The notes under the pieces are model-generated. The model was not told the origin of the DNA and did no database searches. It saw nothing but the letters and a program-made list of their open reading frames with translations. DNA of 64,000 nt from Hyphomicrobiales bacterium (GTDB lineage: Bacteria; Pseudomonadota; Alphaproteobacteria; Rhizobiales; Rhizobiaceae). Both the position numbers and the translations under genes were made by a program. Location of the stretch: positions 29,534-93,533 of the forward strand of contig UCMT01000011.1 of NCBI GenBank assembly GCA_900473795.1. The letters run 5' to 3'. Of this stretch, positions 44,747 to 54,239 are shown piece by piece; positions within the stretch are counted from its first letter, which is position 1; every line of letters begins with the position of its first letter.

Positions 44747-46354
44747 ATGGCCGTTCTGAAATCGCAGATTTCGACGTCTTCGGAGACATTCCGCGCCAAC
44801 AGCGCGACAATGGCCGAGGCGATGCGCGTGGTGGAAGAGGCGGCGCTTTTGGCAGCCGGCGGCGGCGGCGAGGTGGCGCGCGACCGCCATGTCAGCCGCG
44901 GCAAGATGCTGCCGCGCGAGCGCGTGGCCCAGCTGCTCGATCCGGCAACGCCCTTTCTCGAAGTCGGCATGACCGCCGCCCACGGGCTCTACAATGGCGA
45001 CGCGCCGGCGGCCGGCCTGATCACCGGCATCGGCCGCGTTTCCGGCCGCGACTGCATGATCGTCTGCAATGACGCGACGGTCAAAGGCGGCACCTATTAT
45101 CCGATGACGGTTAAAAAGCATTTGCGGGCACAGGAGATCGCCGCCGAAAACAACCTGCCCTGCATCTATCTTGTCGATTCCGGCGGTGCCAACCTGCCGA
45201 ACCAGGACGAGGTCTTTCCGGACCGCGACCATTTCGGCCGCATCTTCTACAACCAGGCCAACATGTCAGCCGCCGGCATTCCGCAGATCGCCGTGGTGAT
45301 GGGGTCGTGTACGGCGGGCGGCGCCTATGTGCCGGCCATGTCGGACGAGGCGATCATCGTCGAGGGGCAGGGAACCATCTTCCTCGCCGGCCCGCCGCTT
45401 GTCCGGGCCGCGACCGGCGAAATCGTCTCATCCGAGGATCTCGGCGGTGGCGACGTGCATACGCGGCTTTCGGGCGTCGCCGACCACCTGGCGCGGGACG
45501 ACGCGCATGCGCTCGCTCTGGCGCGCCGGACGATCGCCAATCTCAACCGGCCAAGCGTTGCCACCGTCGAGCGTCAGGCATCGGAGGAACCGATCTACGA
45601 TCCCGACGACATTGCCGGCATCGTGCCATCCGACCTGCGCACGCCCTATGACATTCGCGAGGTGATCGCCCGCATCGTCGACGGCTCACGGTTCGACGAG
45701 TTCAAGGCGCGCTATGGCACCACGCTGGTCTGCGGTTTTGCCCATGTGCACGGCATTCCCGTCGGCATCATCGCCAACAACGGTGTGCTGTTTTCGGAAT
45801 CGGCGCTGAAGGGCACGCATTTCGTCGAACTGTGTTCCCAGCGCAAGATCCCGCTCGTCTTTCTGCAGAACATCACCGGCTTCATGGTCGGGCGGAAATA
45901 TGAGACGGAAGGCATCGCCAAGCACGGCGCGAAACTCGTGACGGCAGTGGCAACGACGAAGGTGCCCAAGATCACCATGCTGGTCGGCGGTTCCTTCGGC
46001 GCGGGCAACTACGGCATGGGCGGCCGGGCGTTTTCGCCGCGGTTCCTCTGGACCTGGCCGAACAGTCGGATTTCCGTGATGGGCGGCGAGCAGGCGGCGG
46101 GCGTGCTCGCGACCGTGCGGGGCGATGCGCTGAAGCGGGCAGGCACCCCCTGGAGCGAAGAAGACGAGACGAAATTCAAGCAGCCGGTGCTGAACCTGTT
46201 CGAAACCCAGAGCCATCCCCTCTATGCCTCGGCACGGCTTTGGGACGATGGCATCATCGATCCGCGAAAGAGCCGCGACGTGCTGGCGCTCTCCCTTTCG
46301 GCGACGTTGAATGCACCGATAGACGATACCCGTTTTGGCCTGTTCAGGATGTGA
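44747..46354 (+). CDS. mccB: 3-methylcrotonyl-CoA carboxylase, beta (carboxyltransferase) subunit
   Basis: Carboxylates 3-methylcrotonyl-CoA to 3-methylglutaconyl-CoA with the biotinylated subunit encoded at 46761. 535 aa with the crotonase-fold carboxyltransferase halves: [56 protein letters not shown] and, in the C-terminal half, [20 protein letters not shown] and [19 protein letters not shown] 44747 follows GGGGGATGA. The biotin subunit gene is separated from it by a RidA-like gene. Confidence 0.95.
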   Translation: MAVLKSQISTSSETFRANSATMAEAMRVVEEAALLAAGGGGEVARDRHVSRGKMLPRERVAQLLDPATPFLEVGMTAAHGLYNGDAPAAGLITGIGRVSGRDCMIVCNDATVKGGTYYPMTVKKHLRAQEIAAENNLPCIYLVDSGGANLPNQDEVFPDRDHFGRIFYNQANMSAAGIPQIAVVMGSCTAGGAYVPAMSDEAIIVEGQGTIFLAGPPLVRAATGEIVSSEDLGGGDVHTRLSGVADHLARDDAHALALARRTIANLNRPSVATVERQASEEPIYDPDDIAGIVPSDLRTPYDIREVIARIVDGSRFDEFKARYGTTLVCGFAHVHGIPVGIIANNGVLFSESALKGTHFVELCSQRKIPLVFLQNITGFMVGRKYETEGIAKHGAKLVTAVATTKVPKITMLVGGSFGAGNYGMGGRAFSPRFLWTWPNSRISVMGGEQAAGVLATVRGDALKRAGTPWSEEDETKFKQPVLNLFETQSHPLYASARLWDDGIIDPRKSRDVLALSLSATLNAPIDDTRFGLFRM

Positions 46355-46364
46355 GGAGACGACA

Positions 46365-46748
46365 ATGAAACGCGAAGCTTTCAATGCCAAGAATGCCCCT
46401 CAACCCCGCGGCGGCTATTCGCAGGCCGTCCGGCTCGAGGACTTCCAGCGGTTGCTGCTCGTCAGCGGCCAGATCCCGGCGACATCCGACGACACCGTGC
46501 CGGCGGGCTTCGAGGCGCAGGCCCGCCAGGTCTGGCTCAACGTCGACGCGCAGCTGAAGGCCGCGGGGATGGCGAAGGCGGATATCGTCAAGGTGACCAC
46601 CTATCTTGCCGACCGGCATCACGCTTCGGCCAATCGCGAGATCCGCAGCGAGTATCTCGGCAGCCTGGCGCCGGCGATGACGGTGGTGATCGCCGGTATT
46701 TTCGACGGGGCCTGGCTTCTCGAGGTCGAAGTCGTGGCCGCGCAGTAA
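46365..46748 (+). CDS. RidA/YjgF-family protein inside the leucine operon
   Basis: 127-aa member of the RidA superfamily: QPRGGYSQAVRLED, LLLVSGQIPA, MAKADIVKVTTYLADRHH and the C-terminal LLEVEVVAAQ. The arginine that binds carboxylates in true RidA enamine deaminases lies in a conserved R near position 105; no equivalent is evident here (TVVIAGIFDG), so deaminase activity is doubtful. GAGGAGACG precedes ATG 46365; it starts 11 bp after mccB and ends 13 bp before mccA, so it is firmly operonic. Confidence 0.85.
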   Translation: MKREAFNAKNAPQPRGGYSQAVRLEDFQRLLLVSGQIPATSDDTVPAGFEAQARQVWLNVDAQLKAAGMAKADIVKVTTYLADRHHASANREIRSEYLGSLAPAMTVVIAGIFDGAWLLEVEVVAAQ

Positions 46749-46760
46749 CCGGAATACACC

Positions 46761-48746
46761 ATGTTTTCGAAGATCCTCATTGCCAATCGCGGTGAAATCG
46801 CCTGCCGCATCATCCGCACGGCGAAGCGCCTCGGCATCCGCACGGCAGCGGTCTACTCCGATGCCGACGCGGGTGCGCTTCATGTGGAAATGGCCGATGA
46901 GGCGTTCCGCATCGGCACCGCCGTGGCTGCCGAGAGCTATCTTTCGATCGAGCGCATCATCGGGGTGGCGCAACGGTGTGGCGCCCAGGCGATCCACCCG
47001 GGCTATGGGTTTCTCTCGGAAAATGCGGATTTCGCCGAAGCGGTCGAGGCGGCGGGAATGGCCTTCATCGGGCCTTCCGCAGATGCCATCCGCGCCATGG
47101 GTTTGAAGGATGCGGCCAAGGCGCTGATGGAGCAATCCGGCGTACCGGTTGTTCCAGGATATCATGGGGACAATCAGGACGCTGGCTTCCTGACCGAGCA
47201 GGCCTCCGACATCGGCTTTCCCGTTCTGATCAAGGCGCGGGCGGGCGGTGGCGGCAAGGGCATGCGACGGGTCGATCGGCCGGAGGATTTCAGCGCAGCA
47301 CTCGAAGCGGCGCGGCGGGAGGCGCAAGCGGCCTTCGGTGATGGCGCCGTGCTGATCGAGAAATATCTGCAACGGCCCCGCCATATCGAAATCCAGGTCT
47401 TCGGCGACCGCGATGGCAATGTCGTGCATCTGTTCGAGCGCGATTGCTCCTTGCAGCGCCGGCACCAGAAGGTGATCGAGGAGGCGCCGGCCCCAGGCAT
47501 GACGGCGGAAATGCGCATGGCCATGGGCGAGGCGGCCGTTCGGGCGGCGCAGGCAATCGGCTATCAGGGGGCAGGCACGGTCGAATTCATCGTCGACGTC
47601 TCCGACGGGCTGCAGCCGGACAGGTTCTTCTTCATGGAAATGAACACCCGCCTGCAGGTGGAGCATCCGGTGACGGAAGCGATCACCGGGCTCGATCTGG
47701 TCGAATGGCAGCTACGGGTGGCAAATGGAGAGCCTTTGCCGAAGAAGCAGTCCGAGCTTGCGATCGACGGCTGGGCCTTCGAGGCACGCGTCTATGCCGA
47801 GGATCCGACGCGCGGATTCCTGCCGTCGACCGGCACGCTGTGGCATCTGAGCTTCCCGGATGACGAAGTGCGGATCGACGCGGGCGTCCGGCAGGGCGAT
47901 CGCATCAGTCCATACTACGATCCGCTGATTGCAAAACTCACCGTGCACGGTGCGACCCGAGCCGCAGCGCTCGCCCGGCTGACGGAGGGCTTGAGAGAGA
48001 GCCATATCGGCGGCGTTGCCAACAATCTCGAATTCCTTCGCCGCCTGAGCCAGCAGCAGGACTTTGCAGCCGGGCATCCCGACACCGGCCTGATCGACCG
48101 GGAGGTCGACACGCTGTCGATTACCGACGCGCCCGACGCGGCAGCGGTGTCGCTGGCGGCGGTCCTGTCTCTCGGCATCCTGCGGAAACGGCCCGCCGGC
48201 GATCCCTGGCTGTCGCTTGGCCACTGGCAGATCTGGGGGCAGGCGACCCGCACGGTGACGCTCGACCATGGCGGCGAACGGCACGATTTGCGCGTGGCCG
48301 CGCGCGGGCTCGATCTGTTTGCGGTTCATATCGGCGGCCGTGTCCTGCCGGTGCGCATTTTCGGCCGCTTCGACGGAGGCTGCCATGCCGAGGTCGATGG
48401 CCGGCAGCTCCGCTTGCTGCTGCTTGAGACGCCGCACGGCCTGACTTTGCTGCTCGACGGCCAGGCCCATGATTTCCACCTGCCCGATCCCCTTGATGGC
48501 GAGGCGGAAAGTGCTGCCGGAACCGACCGTGTCGTTGCGCCGATGCCGGGACTGGTCAAGCTGGTGCGCGTTCAGGCGGGAGACGCTGTTTCCAAAGGTG
48601 ACGCGTTGGTCGTGATGGAGGCGATGAAGATGGAACTGACGCTGTCGGCAAGCCGGGACGGCGTCGTCGAGAGCCTGAATGTCGCCGAAGGCGACCAGAC
48701 GGCCGAGGGCACGGTTCTGTTGTCGCTGAAGCCCGAGACCGCGTGA
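46761..48746 (+). CDS. mccA: 3-methylcrotonyl-CoA carboxylase, alpha (biotin) subunit
   Basis: ATP-dependent biotin carboxylase plus biotin carrier, 661 aa. N-terminal FSKILIANRGEIACRIIRTA, ATP-grasp glycine loop KARAGGGGKGMR, MNTRLQVEHPVTEAITGLDL, and a C-terminal biotinyl domain with EAMKMEL (biotin on Lys623). Its stop overlaps the HMG-CoA lyase start by one base (TGATG). Together with mccB it forms the dodecameric carboxylase known for this pathway. Confidence 0.95.
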   Translation: MFSKILIANRGEIACRIIRTAKRLGIRTAAVYSDADAGALHVEMADEAFRIGTAVAAESYLSIERIIGVAQRCGAQAIHPGYGFLSENADFAEAVEAAGMAFIGPSADAIRAMGLKDAAKALMEQSGVPVVPGYHGDNQDAGFLTEQASDIGFPVLIKARAGGGGKGMRRVDRPEDFSAALEAARREAQAAFGDGAVLIEKYLQRPRHIEIQVFGDRDGNVVHLFERDCSLQRRHQKVIEEAPAPGMTAEMRMAMGEAAVRAAQAIGYQGAGTVEFIVDVSDGLQPDRFFFMEMNTRLQVEHPVTEAITGLDLVEWQLRVANGEPLPKKQSELAIDGWAFEARVYAEDPTRGFLPSTGTLWHLSFPDDEVRIDAGVRQGDRISPYYDPLIAKLTVHGATRAAALARLTEGLRESHIGGVANNLEFLRRLSQQQDFAAGHPDTGLIDREVDTLSITDAPDAAAVSLAAVLSLGILRKRPAGDPWLSLGHWQIWGQATRTVTLDHGGERHDLRVAARGLDLFAVHIGGRVLPVRIFGRFDGGCHAEVDGRQLRLLLLETPHGLTLLLDGQAHDFHLPDPLDGEAESAAGTDRVVAPMPGLVKLVRVQAGDAVSKGDALVVMEAMKMELTLSASRDGVVESLNVAEGDQTAEGTVLLSLKPETA

Positions 48747-49627
48747 TGTCAGCAACGGACAAAGGCGGCGCGTCGACCCGCGTTTCGATCGTCGAAATGG
48801 CGCCGCGGGACGGGCTTCAGAACGAGAAGGTGCCGATCGATACGGCCGCCAAGATCAGGCTCGTCGACTTGCTGTCAGCCTGCGGGTTCGAGCGGATCGA
48901 GGTGACGAGCTTCGTCAGCCCGAAATGGGTGCCGCAACTGGCCGATGCAGCCGACGTGATGGCCGGGATCGCACGCCGGCCAGGGGTACGTTATGCGGTT
49001 CTGACACCCAACATGAAGGGGTTCGAGGCGGCGCTTGCAGCAGGCGCAGACGAGGTCGCGATCTTTGCCTCGGCGTCGGAAGGGTTTTCGCGGCACAACA
49101 TCAATTGCTCCATTGCCGAAAGCATCGAGCGGTTCTTGCCGGTCGCGCAGGCCGCAGGCAAGCACGGCATTCCGATGCGCGGCTATGTCAGTTGCGTGGT
49201 AGAATGCCCCTATGACGGCGCGATCGCTCCCGCAGGTGCCGCCGATGTTGCCGCACGGCTCTTGGACCTTGGCTGTTATGAGATCAGTCTCGGCGATACA
49301 ATCGGTAGGGGGACGCCGGAGGCAGTCGACCGCATGTTGACGGCGGTGCTGGCGGCGATCCCTGCGGCCATGCTGGCCGGGCATTTTCACGATACGTCGG
49401 GGCGGGCGCTCGACAATATCGGCGTCGCGCTGGATCGCGGCATCCGCGTCTTCGACGCTTCAGTGGGCGGCTTGGGCGGTTGCCCATACGCACCGGGCGC
49501 CAAGGGCAATGTCGATACGTTGCTGGTTGACGGCTATTTGAAAGGGCGCGGGTTCGAGACGGGTCTCAGCGAAGGTGCGCTCGCAACGGCTGCGGAATTC
49601 GCGCGCGGATTGAGGAGTTTCACATGA
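48746..49627 (+). CDS. Hydroxymethylglutaryl-CoA lyase
   Basis: Cleaves HMG-CoA to acetoacetate and acetyl-CoA, the last step of leucine breakdown. 293 aa TIM barrel of the DRE-TIM group: EMAPRDGLQNEK (Arg/Asp pair), EVTSFVSPKWVPQLADA, the HFHDTSGRALDN metal histidines, and the HMG-CoA lyase signature cysteine in GGLGGCPYAPGAKGN. ATG 48746 shares a base with the mccA stop; GTG 48743 is possible. It overlaps the hydratase gene by four bases. Confidence 0.94.
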   Translation: MSATDKGGASTRVSIVEMAPRDGLQNEKVPIDTAAKIRLVDLLSACGFERIEVTSFVSPKWVPQLADAADVMAGIARRPGVRYAVLTPNMKGFEAALAAGADEVAIFASASEGFSRHNINCSIAESIERFLPVAQAAGKHGIPMRGYVSCVVECPYDGAIAPAGAADVAARLLDLGCYEISLGDTIGRGTPEAVDRMLTAVLAAIPAAMLAGHFHDTSGRALDNIGVALDRGIRVFDASVGGLGGCPYAPGAKGNVDTLLVDGYLKGRGFETGLSEGALATAAEFARGLRSFT

Positions 49628-50415
49628 CGTTCAAGACGATTCACCTGTTTGTCGATGACCGGGGCGTGGCGCGCCTGACGCTTGCCCGCCCGGAGAAACA
49701 CAATGCTCTCTCGGCTGCGATGATCGACGAGTTGACGGACGTGGCAGGGCAAATGACGACCGACCAGTTCGTACGTGTCATCGAGTTGACCGGGGACGGC
49801 GCAAGCTTCTGTGCCGGTGGCGATCTCGGCTGGATGAAGGCGCAGGTCGAGGCCGACCGGGCGACGCGGATGGCGGAGGCGCGGCGGCTGGCGCAGATGT
49901 TCAAGGCGCTAAACGACCTGGAAAAGCCGGTCATAGCCCGCGTCCACGGCAATGTCTTTGGTGGCGGCATCGGTCTGCTTGCGGTTGCCGACGTTACCAT
50001 TGCAGCGGATACGGCAAAATTCGGGCTGACGGAGACGCGGCTCGGGCTGATCCCGGCGACGATCAGCCCCTATGTGGTGGCCCGCATTGGCGAAGGCCAC
50101 GCGCGGCCGCTGTTCATGTCCGGCAAGATTATCGGCGCCCACGAGGCGCACGCGACAGGATTGGTGACGCGCGTGGTGCCGATGCCGGTGCTGGACAAGG
50201 CGATGGAGGCGGAGATCCAGCCCTATTTGCAGGTGGCTCCCGGCGCTGCCGGACGCGCGAAGGCTCTGGCACGATCGCTGGGCATGCGAATCACCGACGC
50301 GGTCATAGAAGCGACGATCGAACGTCTGGCCGACACCTGGGAGACGGCGGAGGCGCGGGAAGGCATTTCGGCATTTCTGGAGAAGCGGGAGCCGAGTTGG
50401 CGCAAGCCGGACTAA
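49624..50415 (+). CDS. Methylglutaconyl-CoA hydratase (enoyl-CoA hydratase family)
   Basis: Hydrates 3-methylglutaconyl-CoA to HMG-CoA. 263-aa crotonase: TLARPEKHNALSAAMIDEL, oxyanion-hole segments GASFCAGGDLGWMK and HGNVFGGGIGLLA, and ETRLGLIPATISPYVVARIG, a segment typical of LiuC/AUH-type hydratases. Last gene of the operon; a four-base overlap with the lyase shows coupling. Pathway assignment is by operon context and length. Confidence 0.93.
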   Translation: MTFKTIHLFVDDRGVARLTLARPEKHNALSAAMIDELTDVAGQMTTDQFVRVIELTGDGASFCAGGDLGWMKAQVEADRATRMAEARRLAQMFKALNDLEKPVIARVHGNVFGGGIGLLAVADVTIAADTAKFGLTETRLGLIPATISPYVVARIGEGHARPLFMSGKIIGAHEAHATGLVTRVVPMPVLDKAMEAEIQPYLQVAPGAAGRAKALARSLGMRITDAVIEATIERLADTWETAEAREGISAFLEKREPSWRKPD

Positions 50416-50482
50416 ATATGCTGCGCTTGAAATGCGCACTGTTTGAGCATATTTTGATACTGTCTTTATCAAGATGTGCTAG
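50414..50482 (+). promoter_or_regulatory. Inverted repeats and promoter of the Xre-RES pair
   Basis: AAATATGCT (50414-50422) and its complement AGCATATTT (50446-50454) enclose a second pair GCGC/GCGC; this may end the leucine operon or serve as operator. A promoter-like TTGATA (50454-50459), 17-bp spacer and TGCTAG (50477-50482) follow. TTGATA also pairs with TATCAA in the spacer, a plausible antitoxin binding site. Confidence 0.5.
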
Positions 50483-50491
50483 GAATGTGCC

Positions 50492-50863
50492 ATGACGGCT
50501 TTGAGCTTGGATACGACAGCAACCCGGTTCGGGGACGGGCAATCGCCGTTCCTGTCGGCGGATAGGGTCTCGAAACAGCTCGGCGTCACGCTGTCCGAGC
50601 TTGCACGACTGATCGGCGTTGCCCGCAATACGCTGACGGCGAAATCCGGCGCGCGCAAGGTGGACCACGCCTTGAGCCATGTTGTGCGCATCCTTGCCAT
50701 GGCGAGCGAAATGGCCGGAGACGAGAACCGCGCGACCATCTGGTTCAAGCATCAGCCGATCCCCGGCTGGGCGGGCAAGACGGCCTATGATCTGGTGAGC
50801 GAGGGCAAGTCGGACAAGGTGCTGGCCTATCTCGAGGCAGTGCGATCCGGCGTCTATGCCTGA
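50492..50863 (+). CDS. Xre/MbcA/ParS-type antitoxin (DUF2384)
   Basis: 123-aa antitoxin: an N-terminal Xre-like helix-turn-helix (SADRVSKQLGVTLSELARLI, about residues 23-42) and a C-terminal toxin-binding domain (WFKHQPIPGWAGKTAYDLV, then GKSDKVLAYLEAVRSGVYA), the DUF2384 hallmark. The gene overlaps the RES toxin gene by eight bases. It should neutralise the toxin and repress the pair through the inverted repeats upstream. Confidence 0.9.
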   Translation: MTALSLDTTATRFGDGQSPFLSADRVSKQLGVTLSELARLIGVARNTLTAKSGARKVDHALSHVVRILAMASEMAGDENRATIWFKHQPIPGWAGKTAYDLVSEGKSDKVLAYLEAVRSGVYA

Positions 50864-51371
50864 CAAAAACACGGGTAAGCTGACCCTCTGGCGCGCCTTC
50901 GTGCCGCAATGGGCCTTTGCGCCACTGTCGGGCGAGGGGGCGGCCCGGTTCGGCGGACGCTGGAACCCTATCGGCGCGCCGACGATCTATGCGGCGCGCG
51001 AACTCTCGACGGCGTGGGCGGAATACAATCAGGGTTTTGTCCAGCATCCGGCACTGATCGCGCAGCTGGAGCTCAAAGACGCCACACTCGCCGACCTGAC
51101 CGACGAGGCGACGCTCGCAAAGCTCGAGACCCCTGCCGCTATCCATGGGTGCGAATGGCGAATGCATCTCGACAAGGGCGAGGTCCCCGAGACGCATCGG
51201 CTGCGCGAACGGCTGATCAAGCAGGACTTCGATGGAATGATCTATCCCTCCTTCATGTCGCCGGGCGGAACCTGCGTGGCACTCTGGCGGTGGAACTCAA
51301 ACGGCGCACCGCGCCTCGATGTGGTCGACCCCGACAGCAGGCTGCCGAAGACACCGGCATCATGGATGTAG
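50856..51371 (+). CDS. RES-domain toxin (NAD+-degrading)
   Basis: 171-aa toxin of the Xre-RES type II system. Known RES toxins deplete NAD+ by glycohydrolase or phosphorylase activity. The name-giving residues are visible in order: Arg in LWRAFVP, Glu in YAARELSTAWAE and Ser in MIYPSFMSPGGTC, with GGRWNPIGAPTIYA as the first conserved block. Intact length suggests an active system. A 165-bp gap to the next gene shows nothing notable. Confidence 0.9.
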   Translation: MPDKNTGKLTLWRAFVPQWAFAPLSGEGAARFGGRWNPIGAPTIYAARELSTAWAEYNQGFVQHPALIAQLELKDATLADLTDEATLAKLETPAAIHGCEWRMHLDKGEVPETHRLRERLIKQDFDGMIYPSFMSPGGTCVALWRWNSNGAPRLDVVDPDSRLPKTPASWM

Positions 51372-51536
51372 CACCTCTTCCTGGCATTCGGATTGGTAGG
51401 CACCTGCGAAAAACGTTGCTTGAAAGCGCCGAACCGGAACGAATTTTTCAAAAATAGTCTATAAAATGAATAAACATAATTATCTAACGGGCGACGCTTC
51501 GATGTAGGTTCCCTCGACTACGGGGAACAGAAGTGC

Positions 51537-52457
51537 ATGTCCAGCAAGCCGTCTTATATCATCAAGGTTCCGGGACGCCGCCTGGAGTGGCCGACCATTC
51601 TCCTCGCGGCCGCGATCTATGGCGGCTTTCTGGCGCTGACCTGGTGGTGGGACAAGCTGCCCTTGCCTGTCGTTGCGCTTGCCGGCGGCTGGCTGATCGC
51701 GTGGCATGGGTCGCTGCAGCATGAGGTCATCCATGGCCACCCGACGGGCAACCAGCGGATCAACAACGCCATCGGTTCGATCCCGCTCTCGCTCTGGCTG
51801 CCCTATGAGATCTATCGCGAGAGCCATCTGGAACATCACCGCGACGAGCATCTGACGGACCCGATCGAGGATCCCGAATCCTCCTATTTCACCAAGGCGG
51901 CCTGGCAGCGGCTTGGGCCGGCGGGCAAGGTGCTTGCACGCTGGAACACGACGCTGTTTGGGCGACTGACCATTGGCCCGGCCGTGATGCTGTTGAGCTT
52001 TCTGGTGCAGGAAGCCCGGTTGCTGGGGGCGGGAGAGCCCGGCCGAGCGCGCGTCTGGACGAGCCACCTGATTGGCGCTGCCATCGTTCTCCTTTGGGTC
52101 ACCGTCATCTGCGGCATGCCGTTCTGGCTCTACTTCTTCGGTTTCGTTTATCTCGGGGCCGCGCTGACGCGGCTGCGAAGCTACGCCGAACACAGATACG
52201 CCGAGCGTCACGAGGAGCGGACGGCAATCGTCGAAAACAGCCACCTGTTCGGCCTGCTGTTCCTCTACAACAACCTGCATGTGCTGCATCACCTGAAGCC
52301 CGGAATTTCCTGGTACCGCCTGCCGGCCGTCTATCGCCTGAGCCGCGACGCCCTTATCGCCACCAATGGCGGGCTGGTCTATAACAGCTATTGGGACATC
52401 GCCCGCCGGTTCTTCGTCAAGCCGCATGACAGCATCACGCATCCCAACCATTCGTGA
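51537..52457 (+). CDS. Membrane fatty acid desaturase family protein
   Basis: 306-aa integral membrane di-iron enzyme. Three histidine boxes are present: HEVIH (near residue 62), HLEHHRDEH (near 101) and HVLHHL (near 249). About four hydrophobic segments, such as ILLAAAIYGGFLALTWWW and FWLYFFGFVYLGAAL. It could desaturate or hydroxylate lipid acyl chains; substrate not readable. GGGGAACAG precedes ATG 51537. It may share a transcript with the PhnD-like gene 82 bp downstream. Confidence 0.88.
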   Translation: MSSKPSYIIKVPGRRLEWPTILLAAAIYGGFLALTWWWDKLPLPVVALAGGWLIAWHGSLQHEVIHGHPTGNQRINNAIGSIPLSLWLPYEIYRESHLEHHRDEHLTDPIEDPESSYFTKAAWQRLGPAGKVLARWNTTLFGRLTIGPAVMLLSFLVQEARLLGAGEPGRARVWTSHLIGAAIVLLWVTVICGMPFWLYFFGFVYLGAALTRLRSYAEHRYAERHEERTAIVENSHLFGLLFLYNNLHVLHHLKPGISWYRLPAVYRLSRDALIATNGGLVYNSYWDIARRFFVKPHDSITHPNHS

Positions 52458-52539
52458 TCCGCACTGAAATCACGGCTCATCGTGAACTTGGGCCAGACGA
52501 AGTGTGGTAGGTACGGCCGTCACCTGTGAGAGTTCCCGA

Positions 52540-53349
52540 ATGCGTCTTGCCAGCCTTGCCATGTATGCCAGCCCGCCACCGCTCGCCGAAGCCACGGCGG
52601 CTTTGTGGAATTTCCTGAGCGGCGCTTTGATACGGGCGGGGCTCGATGATGTTCCCGGCACGCTCAACGCGTCTGTGCGGTACAACGAAGCCTGGACGGA
52701 TCCAGCGCTGCTGCTCGCCCAGACCTGCGGCTTTCCCTATGTCAAACAGTTGCGCGGCAAGGTGCGGCTCGTTGCGACGCCGGTCTATCGCCATCCGGGC
52801 TGCGACGGACCCTACAAACGCAGCTTCATCCTCGTTCGAGAGGATTCCGCCGCGGAGTCGCTGGAAGACCTGCGCGGCGCAAGGGCCGCGATCAACGAGC
52901 CGTTCAGCAATTCCGGCGTCAATCTGTTTCGTGCTGCAATTGCGCCGCTGGCGCGCAATGGGCGGTTCTTTACCTCGGTGATCGAGACGGGCGGGCATCG
53001 CAACAGCATCGCCGCGATCCTCGCCGGCAAGGCGGATGTGGCGGCAATCGACTGCGTCACCTACGGCAATGTGCTGCGCTTTGATCCGCAGAGCCTCACG
53101 GGAGTGCGCATCCTTGCCGAAACGGTCAAGGGGCCGGGACTGCCTCTTGTCGCCCGCGCCGGCGCCTCCGACGAGGAGCTTTCGCTGCTCAGGCAGGTGT
53201 TGCAGCAGGCGATCACCGAACCATCGCTCGCTCCGGTGCGGGACGTGCTGGCACTGAAGGATTTTGCCCTTCTGTCCGACGCGGACTACGAAGCGTTGGC
53301 GGAACTGGAACGACAGGCGCAGCAATTGGGCTATCCGCTGATCGCCTGA
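52540..53349 (+). CDS. PhnD-like phosphate/phosphonate-binding protein without signal peptide
   Basis: 269-aa protein of the PhnD-like periplasmic-binding fold (family PF12974): MRLASLAMYASPPPLAEATA, then LLAQTCGFPYVKQLRGKVRL, AINEPFSNSGVNLFRAAI, and IETGGHRNSIAAILAGKADV, which match the anion-binding core. There is no Sec signal in either start (52504 or 52540), so it is probably cytoplasmic. No transporter genes are adjacent. It may be a soluble sensor or scavenger; function unknown. Confidence 0.75.
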   Translation: MRLASLAMYASPPPLAEATAALWNFLSGALIRAGLDDVPGTLNASVRYNEAWTDPALLLAQTCGFPYVKQLRGKVRLVATPVYRHPGCDGPYKRSFILVREDSAAESLEDLRGARAAINEPFSNSGVNLFRAAIAPLARNGRFFTSVIETGGHRNSIAAILAGKADVAAIDCVTYGNVLRFDPQSLTGVRILAETVKGPGLPLVARAGASDEELSLLRQVLQQAITEPSLAPVRDVLALKDFALLSDADYEALAELERQAQQLGYPLIA

Positions 53350-53378
53350 GGTCCCGCCGCATGAGGGCGATGGATCGA

Positions 53379-54041
53379 TCAGGCCGCGGGGGCCGCATAG
53401 GCCCGGAGAAACGTGCGCACCGCATTGCGCGCCGCGCTTTCCAGCTCTTCCTCCGAGGGCGTAGCGCCAAACAGCGTGCTCATCTGCAGGTCGGCATTGA
53501 CCAGCGCCAGGAACTGCCGGGCGGCGACATCGAAATCGTCGATCTTCAGCAGCCCCTTGTGGGCGAGACGGGCAAACAGGGCGGCGAGCGCCGTGCCGAT
53601 CTTGCCGGGGCCGTGCCGGCGCCAGGATTCGAAGAGGTGCGGGTAGCGTTCGCCCTCCGACTGCACCAGCCGGCGCAGGAATTTCCCATCCTGATTGCAG
53701 ATACAGTTGCGGCTGAGACGCACGGCAAAGGCAGCAAGATCGTCTTCGAGATTGTCCGGATTCTCCGGAAAGGTCGAGAGGATCGAGAAGAGCATGGCGT
53801 TCGCCCGGTCCATCACGTCCTCGACGACGGCGGTGAACAGGTTCTCTTTTTCCCGGTAGTGATTGTACACCGTCTGGCGTGACACACAGGCCTCAGCGGC
53901 GATCTCGTCGATGCTTGCGCCGGCAAAACCCTGGCGGCAGAAGACTTCAGCGGCGGCTTCCAGGATAGAGATGCGCTTGGCGCATTGCCCGCGCTGACTG
54001 TGCACGGAGGTTTTTGGAACGGGCTCGTTGGAACTTTTCAT
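53379..54041 (-). CDS. TetR/AcrR-family repressor
   Basis: 220-aa regulator: TetR helix-turn-helix (ILEAAAEVFCRQGFAGASID, then SRQTVYNHYREKENLF) followed by an all-helical ligand domain with the C-terminal AefR-like segment (RQFLALVNADLQMSTLFG). It is divergent from the MFS efflux gene; palindromes between them suggest it controls both. The ligand is unknown, likely a drug or plant toxin. Confidence 0.9.
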   Translation of the reverse strand: MKSSNEPVPKTSVHSQRGQCAKRISILEAAAEVFCRQGFAGASIDEIAAEACVSRQTVYNHYREKENLFTAVVEDVMDRANAMLFSILSTFPENPDNLEDDLAAFAVRLSRNCICNQDGKFLRRLVQSEGERYPHLFESWRRHGPGKIGTALAALFARLAHKGLLKIDDFDVAARQFLALVNADLQMSTLFGATPSEEELESAARNAVRTFLRAYAAPAA

Positions 54042-54068
54042 GCCGCGAAGATAATGCCTATTGACGTT

Positions 54069-54121
54069 TTAGACAATGGTGTCTAATTTTACATCAGTGT
54101 CCAAATTAATTGACACACTGA
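54069..54121. promoter_or_regulatory. TetR-type operators between the repressor and the MFS gene
   Basis: TTAGACA-atgg-TGTCTAA (54069-54086) is a perfect 7-bp inverted repeat. A second, TCAGTGT-N14-ACACTGA (54094-54121), lies 8 bp on and shares the GTGTC core. Both are in the 198-bp divergent intergenic region. Confidence 0.6.
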
Positions 54122-54239
54122 TACCAATGAGCGTGGGTCCTCCCAAGCGCCGCGCGACGATCACATTGAACCCTCCTGAGAGCGATGCGGCGCGGCAACG
54201 ATCCGGTTGTGCGTCGCTTTCTTCTGAAAGACGATCACC

